NCBI GenBank assembly: GCA_965218625.1
Contig: CBDCLG010000017.1
Coordinates: 434,001 to 498,000 of the forward strand
Source: Bin5 sp965218625
GTDB lineage: Bacteria > Chloroflexota > Anaerolineae > Caldilineales > Caldilineaceae
Length of the DNA: 64,000 bases
Direction: 5' to 3'
The position numbers and the translations under genes are program-made. Under the pieces are notes generated by a model, which was not told the DNA's origin, ran no database searches, and was given only the letters and a program-made list of their open reading frames with translations. Of this stretch, positions 26,205-35,411 are shown piece after piece. The number at the start of each line of letters is the position of its first letter. Positions within the stretch are counted from its first letter, which is position 1.

Positions 26205-27146
26205 ATGACTCTATCGCTTATCCATACGCGCAACGAGAAGGCGGCGCGCTCCGGTCACCGTACACCGGGGTTTGCCTCGCTGGAGCTGAAGTGGGACGCG
26301 GTTACGTTGTTCCGCTACATATACGAGCCGGATATGCCGCAGGCCGAGTCGCCCAAGCCGTTTTTTCACCCGGTCAACACGCTGGCGGGGGACCTGGTCA
26401 CCAACTACCGCCCGCATGACCACGTCTGGCACAAGGGCATCCAGATGACGATCGCGCACCTGGACGGCCAGAATTTCTGGGGCGGGGCCAGCTTCCGGCA
26501 CGGGCAGGGCTATGTGCAGCTGCCGAACAACGGCAGCCAGCGCCATGACGGCTGGGAATCGATCGGGGTGGCGGACGAGCGGTTCGCGGCGACGGAGAAG
26601 CTGTCGTGGATCACACAGGCGGGCGAGCATTGGATCGACGAGACGCGGGAAATTGCGGTAAGCGAGCTCGACGCGGACGCGGGCTACTGGGCGCTGGACT
26701 TCACGACGAGCCTGCGCAACGTAAGGGGCGAGACGCTGCACATCGGCTCGCCGACGACGGAGGGCCGTCCGCTGGCGGGGTACGGCGGGCTCTTCTGGCG
26801 CGGGCCGCGCTCGTTTGACAGGGGCGAGGTGATCACGGCGGCGGGGCACGAAGGGCCGGAGGCGATGGGCCAAGCGGCGGCGTGGCTGGCGTACACCGGC
26901 CGCCACGACGGCAGCGGCCACACATCAACGCTCGCTTTTCTCGATCACCCGGCCAATCTGCGCTATCCCAACAAGTGGTTCATCCGCCAGACGCCGTACG
27001 CGTGCGCCAGTTTTGCCTTCATGTTCGATGAGGTGTACGCGTTCGAGGCGGGGGAGACGCTGACGCAGCGCTACCGGCTGGTGATCGCCAACGGCGACTG
27101 GGATGCGGGGCGGGTCGAAGCCGAGGCCGCGGCATGGCGCGGGTGA
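26205..27146 (+). CDS. DUF6807 (PmoA-like) family protein
   Basis: A 313-residue soluble protein of the DUF6807 family, often annotated PmoA family protein although no methane oxidation is implied. Characteristic segments are FHPVNTLAGDLVTNYRPHDH, VWHKGIQMTIAHLDGQNFWG, LHIGSPTTEGRPLAGYGGLF and WFIRQTPYACASFAFMFDEV. The family occurs in polysaccharide and sugar catabolic loci, and the several conserved His residues suggest a cupin-like or hydrolytic role. The last 180 bases are repeated in degenerate form at 28068-28361, beyond an inserted HEPN/MNT pair. Confidence 0.82.
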   Translation: MTLSLIHTRNEKAARSGHRTPGFASLELKWDAVTLFRYIYEPDMPQAESPKPFFHPVNTLAGDLVTNYRPHDHVWHKGIQMTIAHLDGQNFWGGASFRHGQGYVQLPNNGSQRHDGWESIGVADERFAATEKLSWITQAGEHWIDETREIAVSELDADAGYWALDFTTSLRNVRGETLHIGSPTTEGRPLAGYGGLFWRGPRSFDRGEVITAAGHEGPEAMGQAAAWLAYTGRHDGSGHTSTLAFLDHPANLRYPNKWFIRQTPYACASFAFMFDEVYAFEAGETLTQRYRLVIANGDWDAGRVEAEAAAWRG

Positions 27147-27286
27147 GTGTCGCCGCCGTTTCTCGGCTATGAAGCTGTTGCTCCACCTGCAGAGTGAATT
27201 GCTTCGTTATTTGCCTTAGCTCGCTGTCCAACTTTAGGGACCAGGTTCGTCCGGTCCGGGAACGACTCAGTCGCTAAGGACAGATC

Positions 27287-27709
27287 ATGCCACTTCATCT
27301 GGACAATCTGAAAGACTCAATCGAAGCGCTGGACGAACTGTTGACAGCCAGCGAAGATGAAGCCCGCATGGGGCGTTTGAGTGAAATCGAGCGGATCGGC
27401 ATTCGCGCCGGCGTCGTAAAACATTTCGAGATAACCTACGAACTTTCCTGGAAGCTGATGGCGCGCTGGCTGAATACCAACGTCGCCCCCGACACCGCAG
27501 ACGGCGTGACGAGGCGTCAGCTCTACCGCCTCTCCGCGGCGCATAGACTTATCTCCGATGTCGGTCGCTGGATGCAGCACCACGACGCAAGAAATACAAC
27601 CTCCCATATCTATGACCGCGAGAAGGCCCAGCAGGTCTATGAAGCCGTGAGAGGGTTCACACACGACGCGCGACAACTACTGAAGGCGCTGGAAACCCGC
27701 AATGATTGA
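27287..27709 (+). CDS. HI0074-type HEPN protein (nucleotidyltransferase substrate-binding family)
   Basis: A 140-residue all-helical protein of the HI0074 family, the HEPN partner of a small nucleotidyltransferase. The segments EITYELSWKLMARWL, SAAHRLISDVGRWMQHHDAR and NTTSHIYDREKA are characteristic; the RNTTSHIYD motif corresponds to the HEPN RxxxxH RNase or nucleotide-binding site. It overlaps the following MNT gene by 8 bases. HEPN/MNT pairs act as toxin-antitoxin or abortive-infection units in which the MNT protein modifies and silences the HEPN RNase. Unlike the two other MNT loci here, this pair is intact. Confidence 0.87.
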   Translation: MPLHLDNLKDSIEALDELLTASEDEARMGRLSEIERIGIRAGVVKHFEITYELSWKLMARWLNTNVAPDTADGVTRRQLYRLSAAHRLISDVGRWMQHHDARNTTSHIYDREKAQQVYEAVRGFTHDARQLLKALETRND

Positions 27710-28034
27710 CCTGAGCCCAGATCACCTCAAGACGGTCAGGCAGATTTTGGCTGAACACGTCCCGGCTTGCGAAGTACGCGCCTTCGGTTCCCGTGTGACA
27801 CAGTCCGCGAAGGACTATTCCGACCTCGACCTCGCAGTCGTCGGCGCTACCGCACTGGACCGGCACACGCTTGCACGGCTGAAGGAAGCGTTCGAGGACT
27901 CCGACCTACCTATTCAGGTAGACGTACTCGACTGGCAGGAAATCTCCCAGAGTTTCAAGGAGATCGTTGCGAAAGACTACGCGGTCCTGCAGAAGATGCC
28001 AGCCGGGTCAGGTGGTGGCGTTGCCAGCAAATAG
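27702..28034 (+). CDS. HI0073-type nucleotidyltransferase (MNT)
   Basis: A 110-residue minimal nucleotidyltransferase paired with the preceding HEPN gene. The signature is VRAFGSRVTQSAKDYSDLDL (GSx10DxD), and IQVDVLDW carries the third acidic residue. The start overlaps the HEPN frame by 8 bases, so expression is coupled. The order HEPN then MNT matches the HI0074/HI0073 system, opposite to the MntA-HepT order at the orphan loci of 7.6 and 9.3 kb. The pair sits between a DUF6807 gene and a decayed copy of that gene's tail. Confidence 0.87.
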   Translation: MIDLSPDHLKTVRQILAEHVPACEVRAFGSRVTQSAKDYSDLDLAVVGATALDRHTLARLKEAFEDSDLPIQVDVLDWQEISQSFKEIVAKDYAVLQKMPAGSGGGVASK

Positions 28035-28067
28035 GGAACAGACTTCACAGACGATGGACTAGGCTAT

Positions 28068-28361
28068 AAACGCTATCTCAACAAGTGGTTTGTGCGGCAG
28101 ACGCCATACGCCTGCGCCAGCCTCGCCTTCATGTTCGATTAGGTGTCCGAGTTCGGGGCGGGGGAGACGCTCACCCAGCGCAATCGTTTGGTCGTCGCCA
28201 ACGGGAGATGGGACGCGGCCCAAGTGGAGGCCGCGGCGTGGCGAGGGATGGTGGAAGTTAGAGGAGGGATGCGCTTCGACGATGCAGGTTGCTACGATGA
28301 TGAAATGCCCAAGGTGTTGGAATCGTTGACGATGCCGGTGCGAGTTGCCGCCGTTCTTTGA
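28068..28361 (+). pseudogene. Diverged second copy of the DUF6807 gene 3' end
   Basis: The frame reads KRYLNKWFVRQTPYACASLA, FMFD, a TAG stop, then FGAGETLTQRNRLVVANGRW and AAAWRG. It aligns with residues 250-313 of the DUF6807 protein at 26205. By eye the two are roughly 80% identical. The TAG replaces the Glu found in the intact copy. A non-homologous tail then runs to a TGA at 28361. Weak similarity seems to continue past the original stop codon (GCCGCCGTT in both). No start codon or full-length gene is present. Confidence 0.85.
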
Positions 28362-28449
28362 CCTTTGAACTACCCTCCACGTGCTAGCGAACTGCTCCAC
28401 TTAACTCCAACTAGTAATCTAATTTTTGATACCCACTTCAAGGATCCCA

Positions 28450-29466
28450 ATGAGGACACACTTGGCTGACTTTCCTGACCTAAATCATTTCCTCCATCTG
28501 TCGAAGCATTTGTGGCAGTGGCCAAGTTCTCGCGCCACAATAATGGTCGGTGCTGGAGTAAGCCTTAATGCAGTCCCGTCCCCGAGTGCTCATATCAGAT
28601 TCCCGGCCTGGAAACAGCTTGCTCAAGCGATGTTTGATGAAATTTATCCTGCAATTTCTAACGAAACAGAGGAGCATGATTCAAAGCGATTGAAGCTATT
28701 CAACGAAAAAGGGCCACTCAGGCTTGCGAGTGAATACGAAGCTGCGTTTGGCCCCCAGAGCCTTCGGGATTTTCTCCATGCGACTATTCCTGATTCCACC
28801 CATGAACCGGGGGAGATTCATAGGTTACTCCTAAGCCTGCCGTGGAAGGACGTATTCACGACAAACTATGACACACTCCTTGAACGAACAGCCTTAGACG
28901 AAAAGGCATATCGGACTGTCACAAAGGCAGACGAACTCGCGACAGCGAAATCTCCCCGTATTATCAAGCTTCATGGCTGTTTCCGCTCCCAGACCCCTTT
29001 CATCATCACTGAAGAGCACTATCGCACCTATCCGAAGATTTATGCGCCCTTTGTCAACACTGTTCGGCAATCATTGCTTGAGAATGCTCTGGTTTTGGTT
29101 GGCTTCTCCGGTGATGATCCCAATTTTCTCGAGTGGACCGGCTGGATTCGGGATGAACTTGGTGACCATCACGCCCCAGTTTACTTGATCAGTTCATCGG
29201 CATTAAGCCACGTGGACCGTTCGCTCCTTGCGCATAGGGGCGTCACACCCGTTGATCTCAGCGGCATGTTTGCCGGCAAGACCTCGCCAAGTGAAATCCA
29301 TTCAGTCGCACTTACATGGTTTCTTCAAAGTCTGCAGGCCCAAAAACCTCTGCGCCCGGAGAGATGGCCTCATACTAAGCCTGTCGCCCATAAGACAATT
29401 GCATTTGACCCTCCAATTCTTGTCCGAAGTGAGGTTGAACCAGAAGTACCTAAAGTGTTTCCCTAA
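28450..29466 (+). CDS. SIR2-domain defence protein, N-terminal fragment
   Basis: This is the first piece of a broken gene of about 1340 codons. Residues 30-290 form a SIR2-like domain: IMVGAGVS is the NAD-binding loop, FTTNYDTLLERTA and IIKLHGCF are the family signatures, and LVLVGFSGDDPNF ends the Rossmann core. Defence-associated SIR2 proteins degrade NAD+ during phage infection. The ATG at 28450 has AAGGA five bases upstream. The frame ends at a TAA after PEVPKVFP; the same frame then continues sensibly (WNQEFLPDERADEVP) before shifting. This fragment could be made as a free SIR2 domain, but the sensor part is lost. Confidence 0.78.
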   Translation: MRTHLADFPDLNHFLHLSKHLWQWPSSRATIMVGAGVSLNAVPSPSAHIRFPAWKQLAQAMFDEIYPAISNETEEHDSKRLKLFNEKGPLRLASEYEAAFGPQSLRDFLHATIPDSTHEPGEIHRLLLSLPWKDVFTTNYDTLLERTALDEKAYRTVTKADELATAKSPRIIKLHGCFRSQTPFIITEEHYRTYPKIYAPFVNTVRQSLLENALVLVGFSGDDPNFLEWTGWIRDELGDHHAPVYLISSSALSHVDRSLLAHRGVTPVDLSGMFAGKTSPSEIHSVALTWFLQSLQAQKPLRPERWPHTKPVAHKTIAFDPPILVRSEVEPEVPKVFP

Positions 29467-29504
29467 TGGAACCAAGAATTTCTTCCCGACGAGCGTGCGG
29501 ATGA

Positions 29505-30779
29505 AGTGCCCGTGAATCCTATGCTCCCCCTTTCCGAGAAGTCAGGGTTTCAAAAGGGATCTACTTTAGAGGTATTCAAGGTTCTCCCGACGAATCAACT
29601 GCAATCAAAATAATGGAGAGATGGCGTTTTGAGAGAAATAAGTATCCGGGATGGTTAGTTCCAGAAGATGACATTAGATCAACACTTTGGAGGGAAACGA
29701 GTCTAAAGTTCGCTGAAGTTCTGAACTCCTCCAAAAAATGGCCGTCCTCAGACAGAATTTTGTTGTTCCGTGAAATTCTTTGGCGTGTTGAAACATCCAT
29801 GCTCCCGTTTGACTCCAGTCTAATTGAACCGCTTGAATCCGTTGTTCACGATCTGTTTCCCGCAGTGAGGGGTGAATCTCCATTTGAGAAGCTTGACAAA
29901 ATGACCAGCGTAACCGATGTATCCGCTGCAGAAGTGCCGGAAGCTTGGTTTGAAGTAGCGTTTGCCTTACTGCGCGATGCGCGAGAAGCCTTTGATTCGA
30001 CACGATGGGAAAAGTTCAAAGAAATCATTAGTCCGGTAGTGAACGATCATCTTCAGTTCACCGACCGATACAATTACGAACAAGCACTATGGTTGATGTG
30101 GAACCTTGAAAGAGACCAAGCGAGAAAATTGCTCAAAACATGGTCTCCTTCGATTCATTTTCCCCGCGCGGTAATGTGGAAGGCTGGACTTCTTGCAGAG
30201 CTAGAAGAGTTGGGGGAGGCTAGTTCACTCCTGCGCTCCGTATTGCGAGAAATTCGGGTATCTCTCCAAAATACACAGGGACAGAACATCGGCCTACTTT
30301 CCAGCGAAGGATGGTGTACATTCTTACTGTTAGCAGTAGAATCCGCCGAATTATGGGAAGGTATGATTCAGGGTTCCCATAGCCCAGAAGAGGTAGCCAG
30401 ACTGCCTGAACTCCGCGAGGAATTTCTGGAACGGTGGCAGGAACTGACAGCTTGGGACTGTGACCCATGGTCCATCATGGAATACTTCGACAAGGTACTG
30501 CTAGCTGAACCTGTTTTCCCGAAAAAGGAAAAGCAGGTCGTTGACAGTTTCGATCCAGGACGTCGAACAGTCAGGTCCTCACTTTACAGAGGGCCCGATA
30601 CACGATGGCTCCCTGCATTCTCTTATTTGAGGCTACATGAGCAAGTCGGCATTCCGTTGCGCTTTTCGGGCGATACTTTGATAAACGCATCCAAGTGGTT
30701 GGCCCCCTTTGTAGAGTTCTGGAGCCCAACCCTCCTTATTCGTACAGGAAAAGTAAAAGAGTTTCGAGAACACAGATAG
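29505..30779 (+). pseudogene. Middle fragment of the SIR2-family gene, after a frameshift
   Basis: The reading frame changes near 29505 and then runs to a TAG at 30777-30779. It opens with SARESYAPPFREVRVSKGIY and has no start codon at its natural beginning; the first ATG is at 29613. The protein is helical and repeat-like (YNYEQALWLMWNLERDQARK, AVMWKAGLLAELEELGEASS), consistent with the TPR/HEAT-type sensor region that follows SIR2 in defence proteins. The next fragment continues in the same frame after the TAG. Confidence 0.75.
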
Positions 30780-32465
30780 GTGACCCGTACACGGGTCGCC
30801 TATATGGACGACGACCTTGCGAAAAGACTGAACCACTGGGCTGTTAATGCGTTAGTCAGAGAAATTTCCAATATAGGTAACCCAATTCCATTTGAGTCCG
30901 CTCAGACATCATTACTGGAAGTTCTGATTGAGTTTCTATCAAGATTGACTCTTAAATTGAACCCCGAGGATCTTGATGAATCATTCGCATTGGCTCTTGA
31001 ACTCCATAAACGATCAGACTTCTATTCTCACGTCAGACTCAACGAATCATGCGCACCTTGGTTCAGAAGGTCGTTTGAAGCCGCGAGTGACGAGCAACTA
31101 CTCACTTGGCTGCCGGATTTGCTCCGATTCCCACTATCACGTGAAGACGCTCAGTCCTTGAATCCTGACATTTTCACTTGGCCAGACCCGATAGTTGAGT
31201 TCCCGGCGGGGCGAGCGGGTAGTGCCATGAAGAGAATTCCTAGACTTCTCAGAGCGCTCAGGGATGCAACTGACTGGCTCCTGGCCCGGGCGAAAGACGA
31301 GTCAGGAGACGGACGTCAACGAGCACTGAGACGTTTGGTTATAATCTCTGAACTGATGACTAAAGCACAGCAACGAAAATTGGGATCACTACTGTGGAAA
31401 AGGACTGGTACTAACGGTTTGCCTGACTTGCCCGAACTGTATTCCTACAAATACTTTTCCCTACCTGCCCCTAAAAACATAGATGTTGGTTCCAAAGTCA
31501 AGGAATACCTGCTCACTTTGGGAGCGGCAAAGTCTCCCGCACAGACAGCGTCCTCCTCTGAAGAACCCGACGTGGGGGAGGCGGAGTACAAGATGGTTGC
31601 CGAAGTGTCTCGTGCCACGAAGCCCGCTGTTCAGCTTCCCTACGAAGCCGAGGGAAAAATTGAATGGAATTCTGACGAAACAAAGGAATTACGGGAAAAG
31701 GTGTTCAATTGGTGGAATAAAAATAGGAAGGTGTTGGAATTGACTGCGTCTGGGGAGGACTCTAATTGGGGGACAGACAACGTTATGTCCCAGCTTGAGG
31801 GAATAGATGAATTTCTTGTACGTATTGTATTGCCAAATATGGAGATCGAAAATAAAGATGAAGTGAACAGTCTTCTTGATTTCTTATGGGAAACGCGAGA
31901 ACATGGAGTTTTCTTCACCACTGCACTTCCATATCTTCTCTTGCATCCTCTTGATGAAAGAGAGAAAGTTACTCAGACTATTCTCGATGACTTGTCATTT
32001 GGTTCAAATGAGGCAGTAAAAATGAGCGCACAAGCGGTCCGCCATTGGATTCACTTGGCCGACGCAGGGTTAGTAGAGCAACCTCCAGATACTGTGTTGG
32101 ACAAACTTATAGAAAGAGTTGTCTTTCGCCGACGCGAAGGATTCGACGCGTGTCTTCAGAACTTAACCTTCCTTCTTTCCGAAAATCCCAGAACGTTTAG
32201 CCTTGAGCAGACGAATCTCATTGTTTCCTGTCTAATACCTTGGCATGATGCAACTTGCCTCCCAGTATCTGAACAGACCGGAGATTTTCCAGAAGAAGAA
32301 AGGCCCGACCTTCGTGTCCTGCTCGGCAGTTTGGCTTCTGCTCTGAGCGATTGGCTCAAGAGCAACTTTCCCGAACAACCGGAACCAGCGGGGATCTCTC
32401 TTTTGAGAGAGCGATACTTTTCAGATCCTCTCCCTGAAGTACGTCGATCTTTCAGTAGCTCCTGA
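30780..32465 (+). pseudogene. C-terminal fragment of the SIR2-family gene, after an in-frame TAG
   Basis: This 561-codon open stretch begins immediately after the TAG with GTGACCCGT in the same frame as the middle fragment: KEFREHR, stop, VTRTRVAYMDDDLAKRLNHW. It is mostly helical and ends with LPEVRRSFSSS. A restart at the GTG cannot be excluded but has no ribosome site. No separate domain is recognised. The three pieces together would give a protein of about 1340 residues. GC content is lower than in the core genes, in line with an acquired defence gene that has since decayed. Confidence 0.72.
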
Positions 32466-32491
32466 AGTCACGAAGATATCGCGACCACACC

Positions 32492-33010
32492 CTACACCAG
32501 CAGCACGCCCTCATGCCGGAGTAGCCATTCCTTGCGCCAGAGGCCGCCGCCGTAGCCGGTGAGCTTGACCCGACCGCCGCTGCGCTGCCGGGCACTCCCA
32601 ATAACGCGGTGACACGGCACGATGATCGCAACCGGATTGCGCCCGTTGGCCGCGCCGACGGCGCGCACGGCCTTGGGGTTGTCGATGGCTTGGGCGATCT
32701 CGCCGTAACTCGCCGTCTCCCCGTACCCGACGCGTTGAAGCTGCTGCCAGACCTGGCGCTGAAAGGGCGTGCCGCCGAGGGCCAGGGGCAGGTCGAAGCA
32801 GCGCAGGGAACCGGCGAAATAGGCGGCCAGCTGACGCTGCGCCTCTTCGAGGAGCGGATGCGCGCCCGCGGAGGCTGCGCAGCTCTCATGGCGGATGGCG
32901 TGACCGGCTGGCAGGTCCTCGACATATTCGACTGCGGTTACGGCCGCGCCGGTGGCGCGGATTTCGATGGCGCCGATGGGGGAGTGGCAGCATGCGATCG
33001 ATAAAGACAT
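32492..33010 (-). CDS. ogt: Methylated-DNA--protein-cysteine S-methyltransferase
   Basis: This 172-residue suicide enzyme removes alkyl groups from O6-methylguanine. The active-site motif IIVPCHRVIG contains the acceptor Cys. GTPFQRQVWQQLQRVGYGET and ASYGEIAQAIDNPKAVRAVG form the helix-turn-helix DNA-binding part, with the arginine finger in KAVRAVGAANGRNP. A few extra residues (SARQRSGGRV) lie between PCHRVIG and the normal KLTGYGGGL. It lies tail-to-tail with the broken SIR2 gene, 27 bases away. Confidence 0.93.
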   Translation of the reverse strand: MSLSIACCHSPIGAIEIRATGAAVTAVEYVEDLPAGHAIRHESCAASAGAHPLLEEAQRQLAAYFAGSLRCFDLPLALGGTPFQRQVWQQLQRVGYGETASYGEIAQAIDNPKAVRAVGAANGRNPVAIIVPCHRVIGSARQRSGGRVKLTGYGGGLWRKEWLLRHEGVLLV

Positions 33011-33090
33011 TGTATGAACCTTGATTCGCGGCGGTGTCAGAGTACCATTCTAGCACATCCGTGCCCATTTTACCGTGTGCAACCCGATTA

Positions 33091-33099
33091 TGCTATAAT
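33091..33099 (+). promoter_or_regulatory. Extended -10 promoter upstream of the M1-type peptidase
   Basis: TGCTATAAT combines a consensus TATAAT (33094-33099) with the TGn extension. A weak TTTACC lies upstream. Transcription would start near 33106, which leaves both candidate start codons (33147 and 33225) available. Confidence 0.5.
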
Positions 33100-33224
33100 T
33101 GCAGTTGCAGTCGTGAATCAACTGCGGTCCTGTTTGAGCCGCATCTATGCGCCCTATTTGCCCGTTGCCAGATGCGAGAACCGCCGGCAGCAGCAACAGG
33201 CAAAAACTTCCGCGGTATCCCCAG

Positions 33225-34775
33225 ATGCCCCCTGACACACAGGAGAGAGCAAAGAGCAGAGAGGGAAGAGGGCTTCACGCCTCTTTTGGCGCGGTGGGCT
33301 TCGGTCTGCTGCTGCTGATACTCGTGCTGGCAGCCTGCAGCGGAATTGGATTTTCAACGGCGGGGGAGGATGAGGCGCAGGCGGCTGCCAACGCGATGCC
33401 CCACTATGAGATCGAGTTCACCCTGAGCGACGATCTGTCCTCTCTGCAGGGCTCGGCCAACATCCGCGTGCCCAATAACAGCGCGGACCCCTGGACATAT
33501 CTGATCTTCCGGCTCTACCCGGCGCTGCCGCATTACGGCGCCAAGTTCAGCATTCAGAACGCGGCGGTCGAGGGCAGCACCGCGCCGTTCACCTACCTGG
33601 AACAGAATACGGCGGTGCGCGTGGAGCTGCCGCGTGCGCTGCTGCGGGGGCAGACGACGACCGTCTTCCTGAGCTGGCGGCTGGAGATCCCGCACTGGGC
33701 CGCGGACACGAGTGCGGCCTACCGTCTGTTCGGCTACAGCCAGGACTTTGTCAGCCTGCCGCTCTTCTACCCCTCGCTGGCGGTCTACCTGCCGGGGCCG
33801 ACCGCGGCGACCGGGCGCTGGTGGCTGGAGAGGGGCACCAGCCGCGGGGACGCGGCGTTCAACTACATCTCCCAGTTCGTCGTCTCCGGGACGGTGCCGA
33901 GCGAGCAGATCGCGGTGACGAGCGGCATGCTGATCACCTCGACAACGGTCGGCGAGGGGCGGGTGCTGCACCGGTGGGAGACGGATATGTCGCGCGAGTT
34001 TTTCATCCATCTCAGCGATCGGTTTCAGTCGGACAGCCTGGAGGCCTACGGCACGCGCGTGACGAGCTACTGGCTGCCGGAGCATGAGGAGGCGGGGCGG
34101 GCCGTTCTGCAACACGCGGCGGCGGCGCTGCGGGTGTACAGCGACTGGTTCGGGCCCTATCCATACCCCGAGCTGCGGGTGGCGGCGGCGCCGATCAACT
34201 TCCGGGGGATGGAGTATCCGCAGGCCTTTCTGCTGGGCGTGCAGCTGTACGACCGTTACCGGGACCAGCTGGAGATTCGCGCGGCCCACGAGGTGGCGCA
34301 TCAGTGGTGGTATCAGCTGGTCCACAACGATCCGGTCAACCAGCCGTGGGTTGACGAAGGGCTGGCGGAATATTCGAGCCGCATCTACTATGAGGCGGTG
34401 CATGGCGCGGGCGCGGCCGACATTCTGGAGTCGCGGCGCTGGCAGGTGGTGGTCGACGGGTTGATCAGCCGCGAAGAGGATACGGCGCTCAATCAGCCGG
34501 TGATGGCGTTTGCCGACTCGATTCAATACGAGGGTGTGGTCTACGCCAAGGGGGCGCTCTTCTTTTCCACGATTCGCCGCAGCCTGGGCGAGCGGGCGTT
34601 CAAGGAGCTTTTGGAGAGCTACCTGGCGAACAATCAGTACGGGATTGTAACGCCGGAGACGCTATTGGCGGAGTTGCGGCGGATCAATCCGCAGGTCGCG
34701 GATGTGCTCTACACGGAATGGATTGGGCCGCTGACGGCAAGGGCGGCGGATGTTGCGGCGCCGCAGGAGAGGTGA
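33225..34775 (+). CDS. M1-family metallopeptidase-like lipoprotein
   Basis: A surface-anchored zinc peptidase of about 516 residues. The N-terminal hydrophobic segment ends in a lipobox (LILVLAACSG). An M1-type beta-sandwich follows (YEIEFTLSDDLSSLQGSANI). The zinc site is HEVAHQWWYQ with the third ligand Glu in VDEGLAEYSS. FRGMEYPQAFLLG corresponds to the substrate-binding GxMEN region, but with EYP in place of EN, so aminopeptidase activity should not be assumed. The upstream ATG at 33147 is also possible, but it would give an unusually long leader before the lipobox. The fluC gene follows 41 bases downstream. Confidence 0.85.
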   Translation: MPPDTQERAKSREGRGLHASFGAVGFGLLLLILVLAACSGIGFSTAGEDEAQAAANAMPHYEIEFTLSDDLSSLQGSANIRVPNNSADPWTYLIFRLYPALPHYGAKFSIQNAAVEGSTAPFTYLEQNTAVRVELPRALLRGQTTTVFLSWRLEIPHWAADTSAAYRLFGYSQDFVSLPLFYPSLAVYLPGPTAATGRWWLERGTSRGDAAFNYISQFVVSGTVPSEQIAVTSGMLITSTTVGEGRVLHRWETDMSREFFIHLSDRFQSDSLEAYGTRVTSYWLPEHEEAGRAVLQHAAAALRVYSDWFGPYPYPELRVAAAPINFRGMEYPQAFLLGVQLYDRYRDQLEIRAAHEVAHQWWYQLVHNDPVNQPWVDEGLAEYSSRIYYEAVHGAGAADILESRRWQVVVDGLISREEDTALNQPVMAFADSIQYEGVVYAKGALFFSTIRRSLGERAFKELLESYLANNQYGIVTPETLLAELRRINPQVADVLYTEWIGPLTARAADVAAPQER

Positions 34776-34816
34776 CCAGAAGGCGGGCGCGACGGCTTGC
34801 CTGAACGGGAAGGGGC

Positions 34817-35239
34817 ATGACGGTTGACGGGTTCAGGGCGATAGCGGGTCAGGTTGTCTGGATCGGGCTGGGCGCTGTGCTGGGGGCGAATGCACGCTAC
34901 TTTGTCAGCCTGTGGCTGGCGGCGAAGTTGGGGGCGGAGTTCCCCTACGGCACGCTGGCCGTCAATGTCTCGGGCAGCCTGCTGCTCGGCTTTCTGGTGG
35001 CGGCGGGTTCCCACTATCTGGCGTTGTCGCCGCAGCTGCGCCTGATGATGATGGTCGGCTTTCTCGGCTCCTTCACCACATTCTCCACCTTCGCGGTCGA
35101 TAGCATCGCTTTGTGGCAGAACGGGCGCGTCTGGCCCGGCCTTGCCAATGTCCTCGCCAACAACGGCATCAGCCTCGTGTGCGCGCTGCTCGGCATCCTG
35201 CTGGCCCGCCAGCTTTTTCCCTGCGATCTGTGCGATTGA
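34817..35239 (+). CDS. crcB: Fluoride channel FluC/CrcB
   Basis: A 140-residue four-helix membrane protein that exports fluoride as a dual-topology dimer. GTLAVNVSGSLLLGFL contains the pore Asn and Ser, and GFLGSFTTFSTFAVD contains the Phe-box and the central Na+ site. GAVLGANARYFVS matches the N-terminal family motif. There is no room for a full fluoride riboswitch in the 41-base gap before it. It is probably read through from the M1-peptidase promoter. Confidence 0.93.
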   Translation: MTVDGFRAIAGQVVWIGLGAVLGANARYFVSLWLAAKLGAEFPYGTLAVNVSGSLLLGFLVAAGSHYLALSPQLRLMMMVGFLGSFTTFSTFAVDSIALWQNGRVWPGLANVLANNGISLVCALLGILLARQLFPCDLCD

Positions 35240-35411
35240 CGGATGACCGCCGGCGGGCACAGTTCCACCTCGCAAAGATTGGACACGACCGGAGTACCCC
35301 TCTACACTCCCTTGGAAGATCTCCGCGTTTGTATTGCACTGGGATGAAGCCAAGACAACCACAATAAGCTGCGCGTTTGCGCGCGCGAACGGACCAGGAT
35401 GGAGTCATGCA

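Noticed and set aside
34775..34817. A fluoride riboswitch before crcB.
   Set aside because: Only 41 bases lie between the M1-type peptidase stop and the crcB start, too few for the full aptamer, and no matching hairpins are visible.
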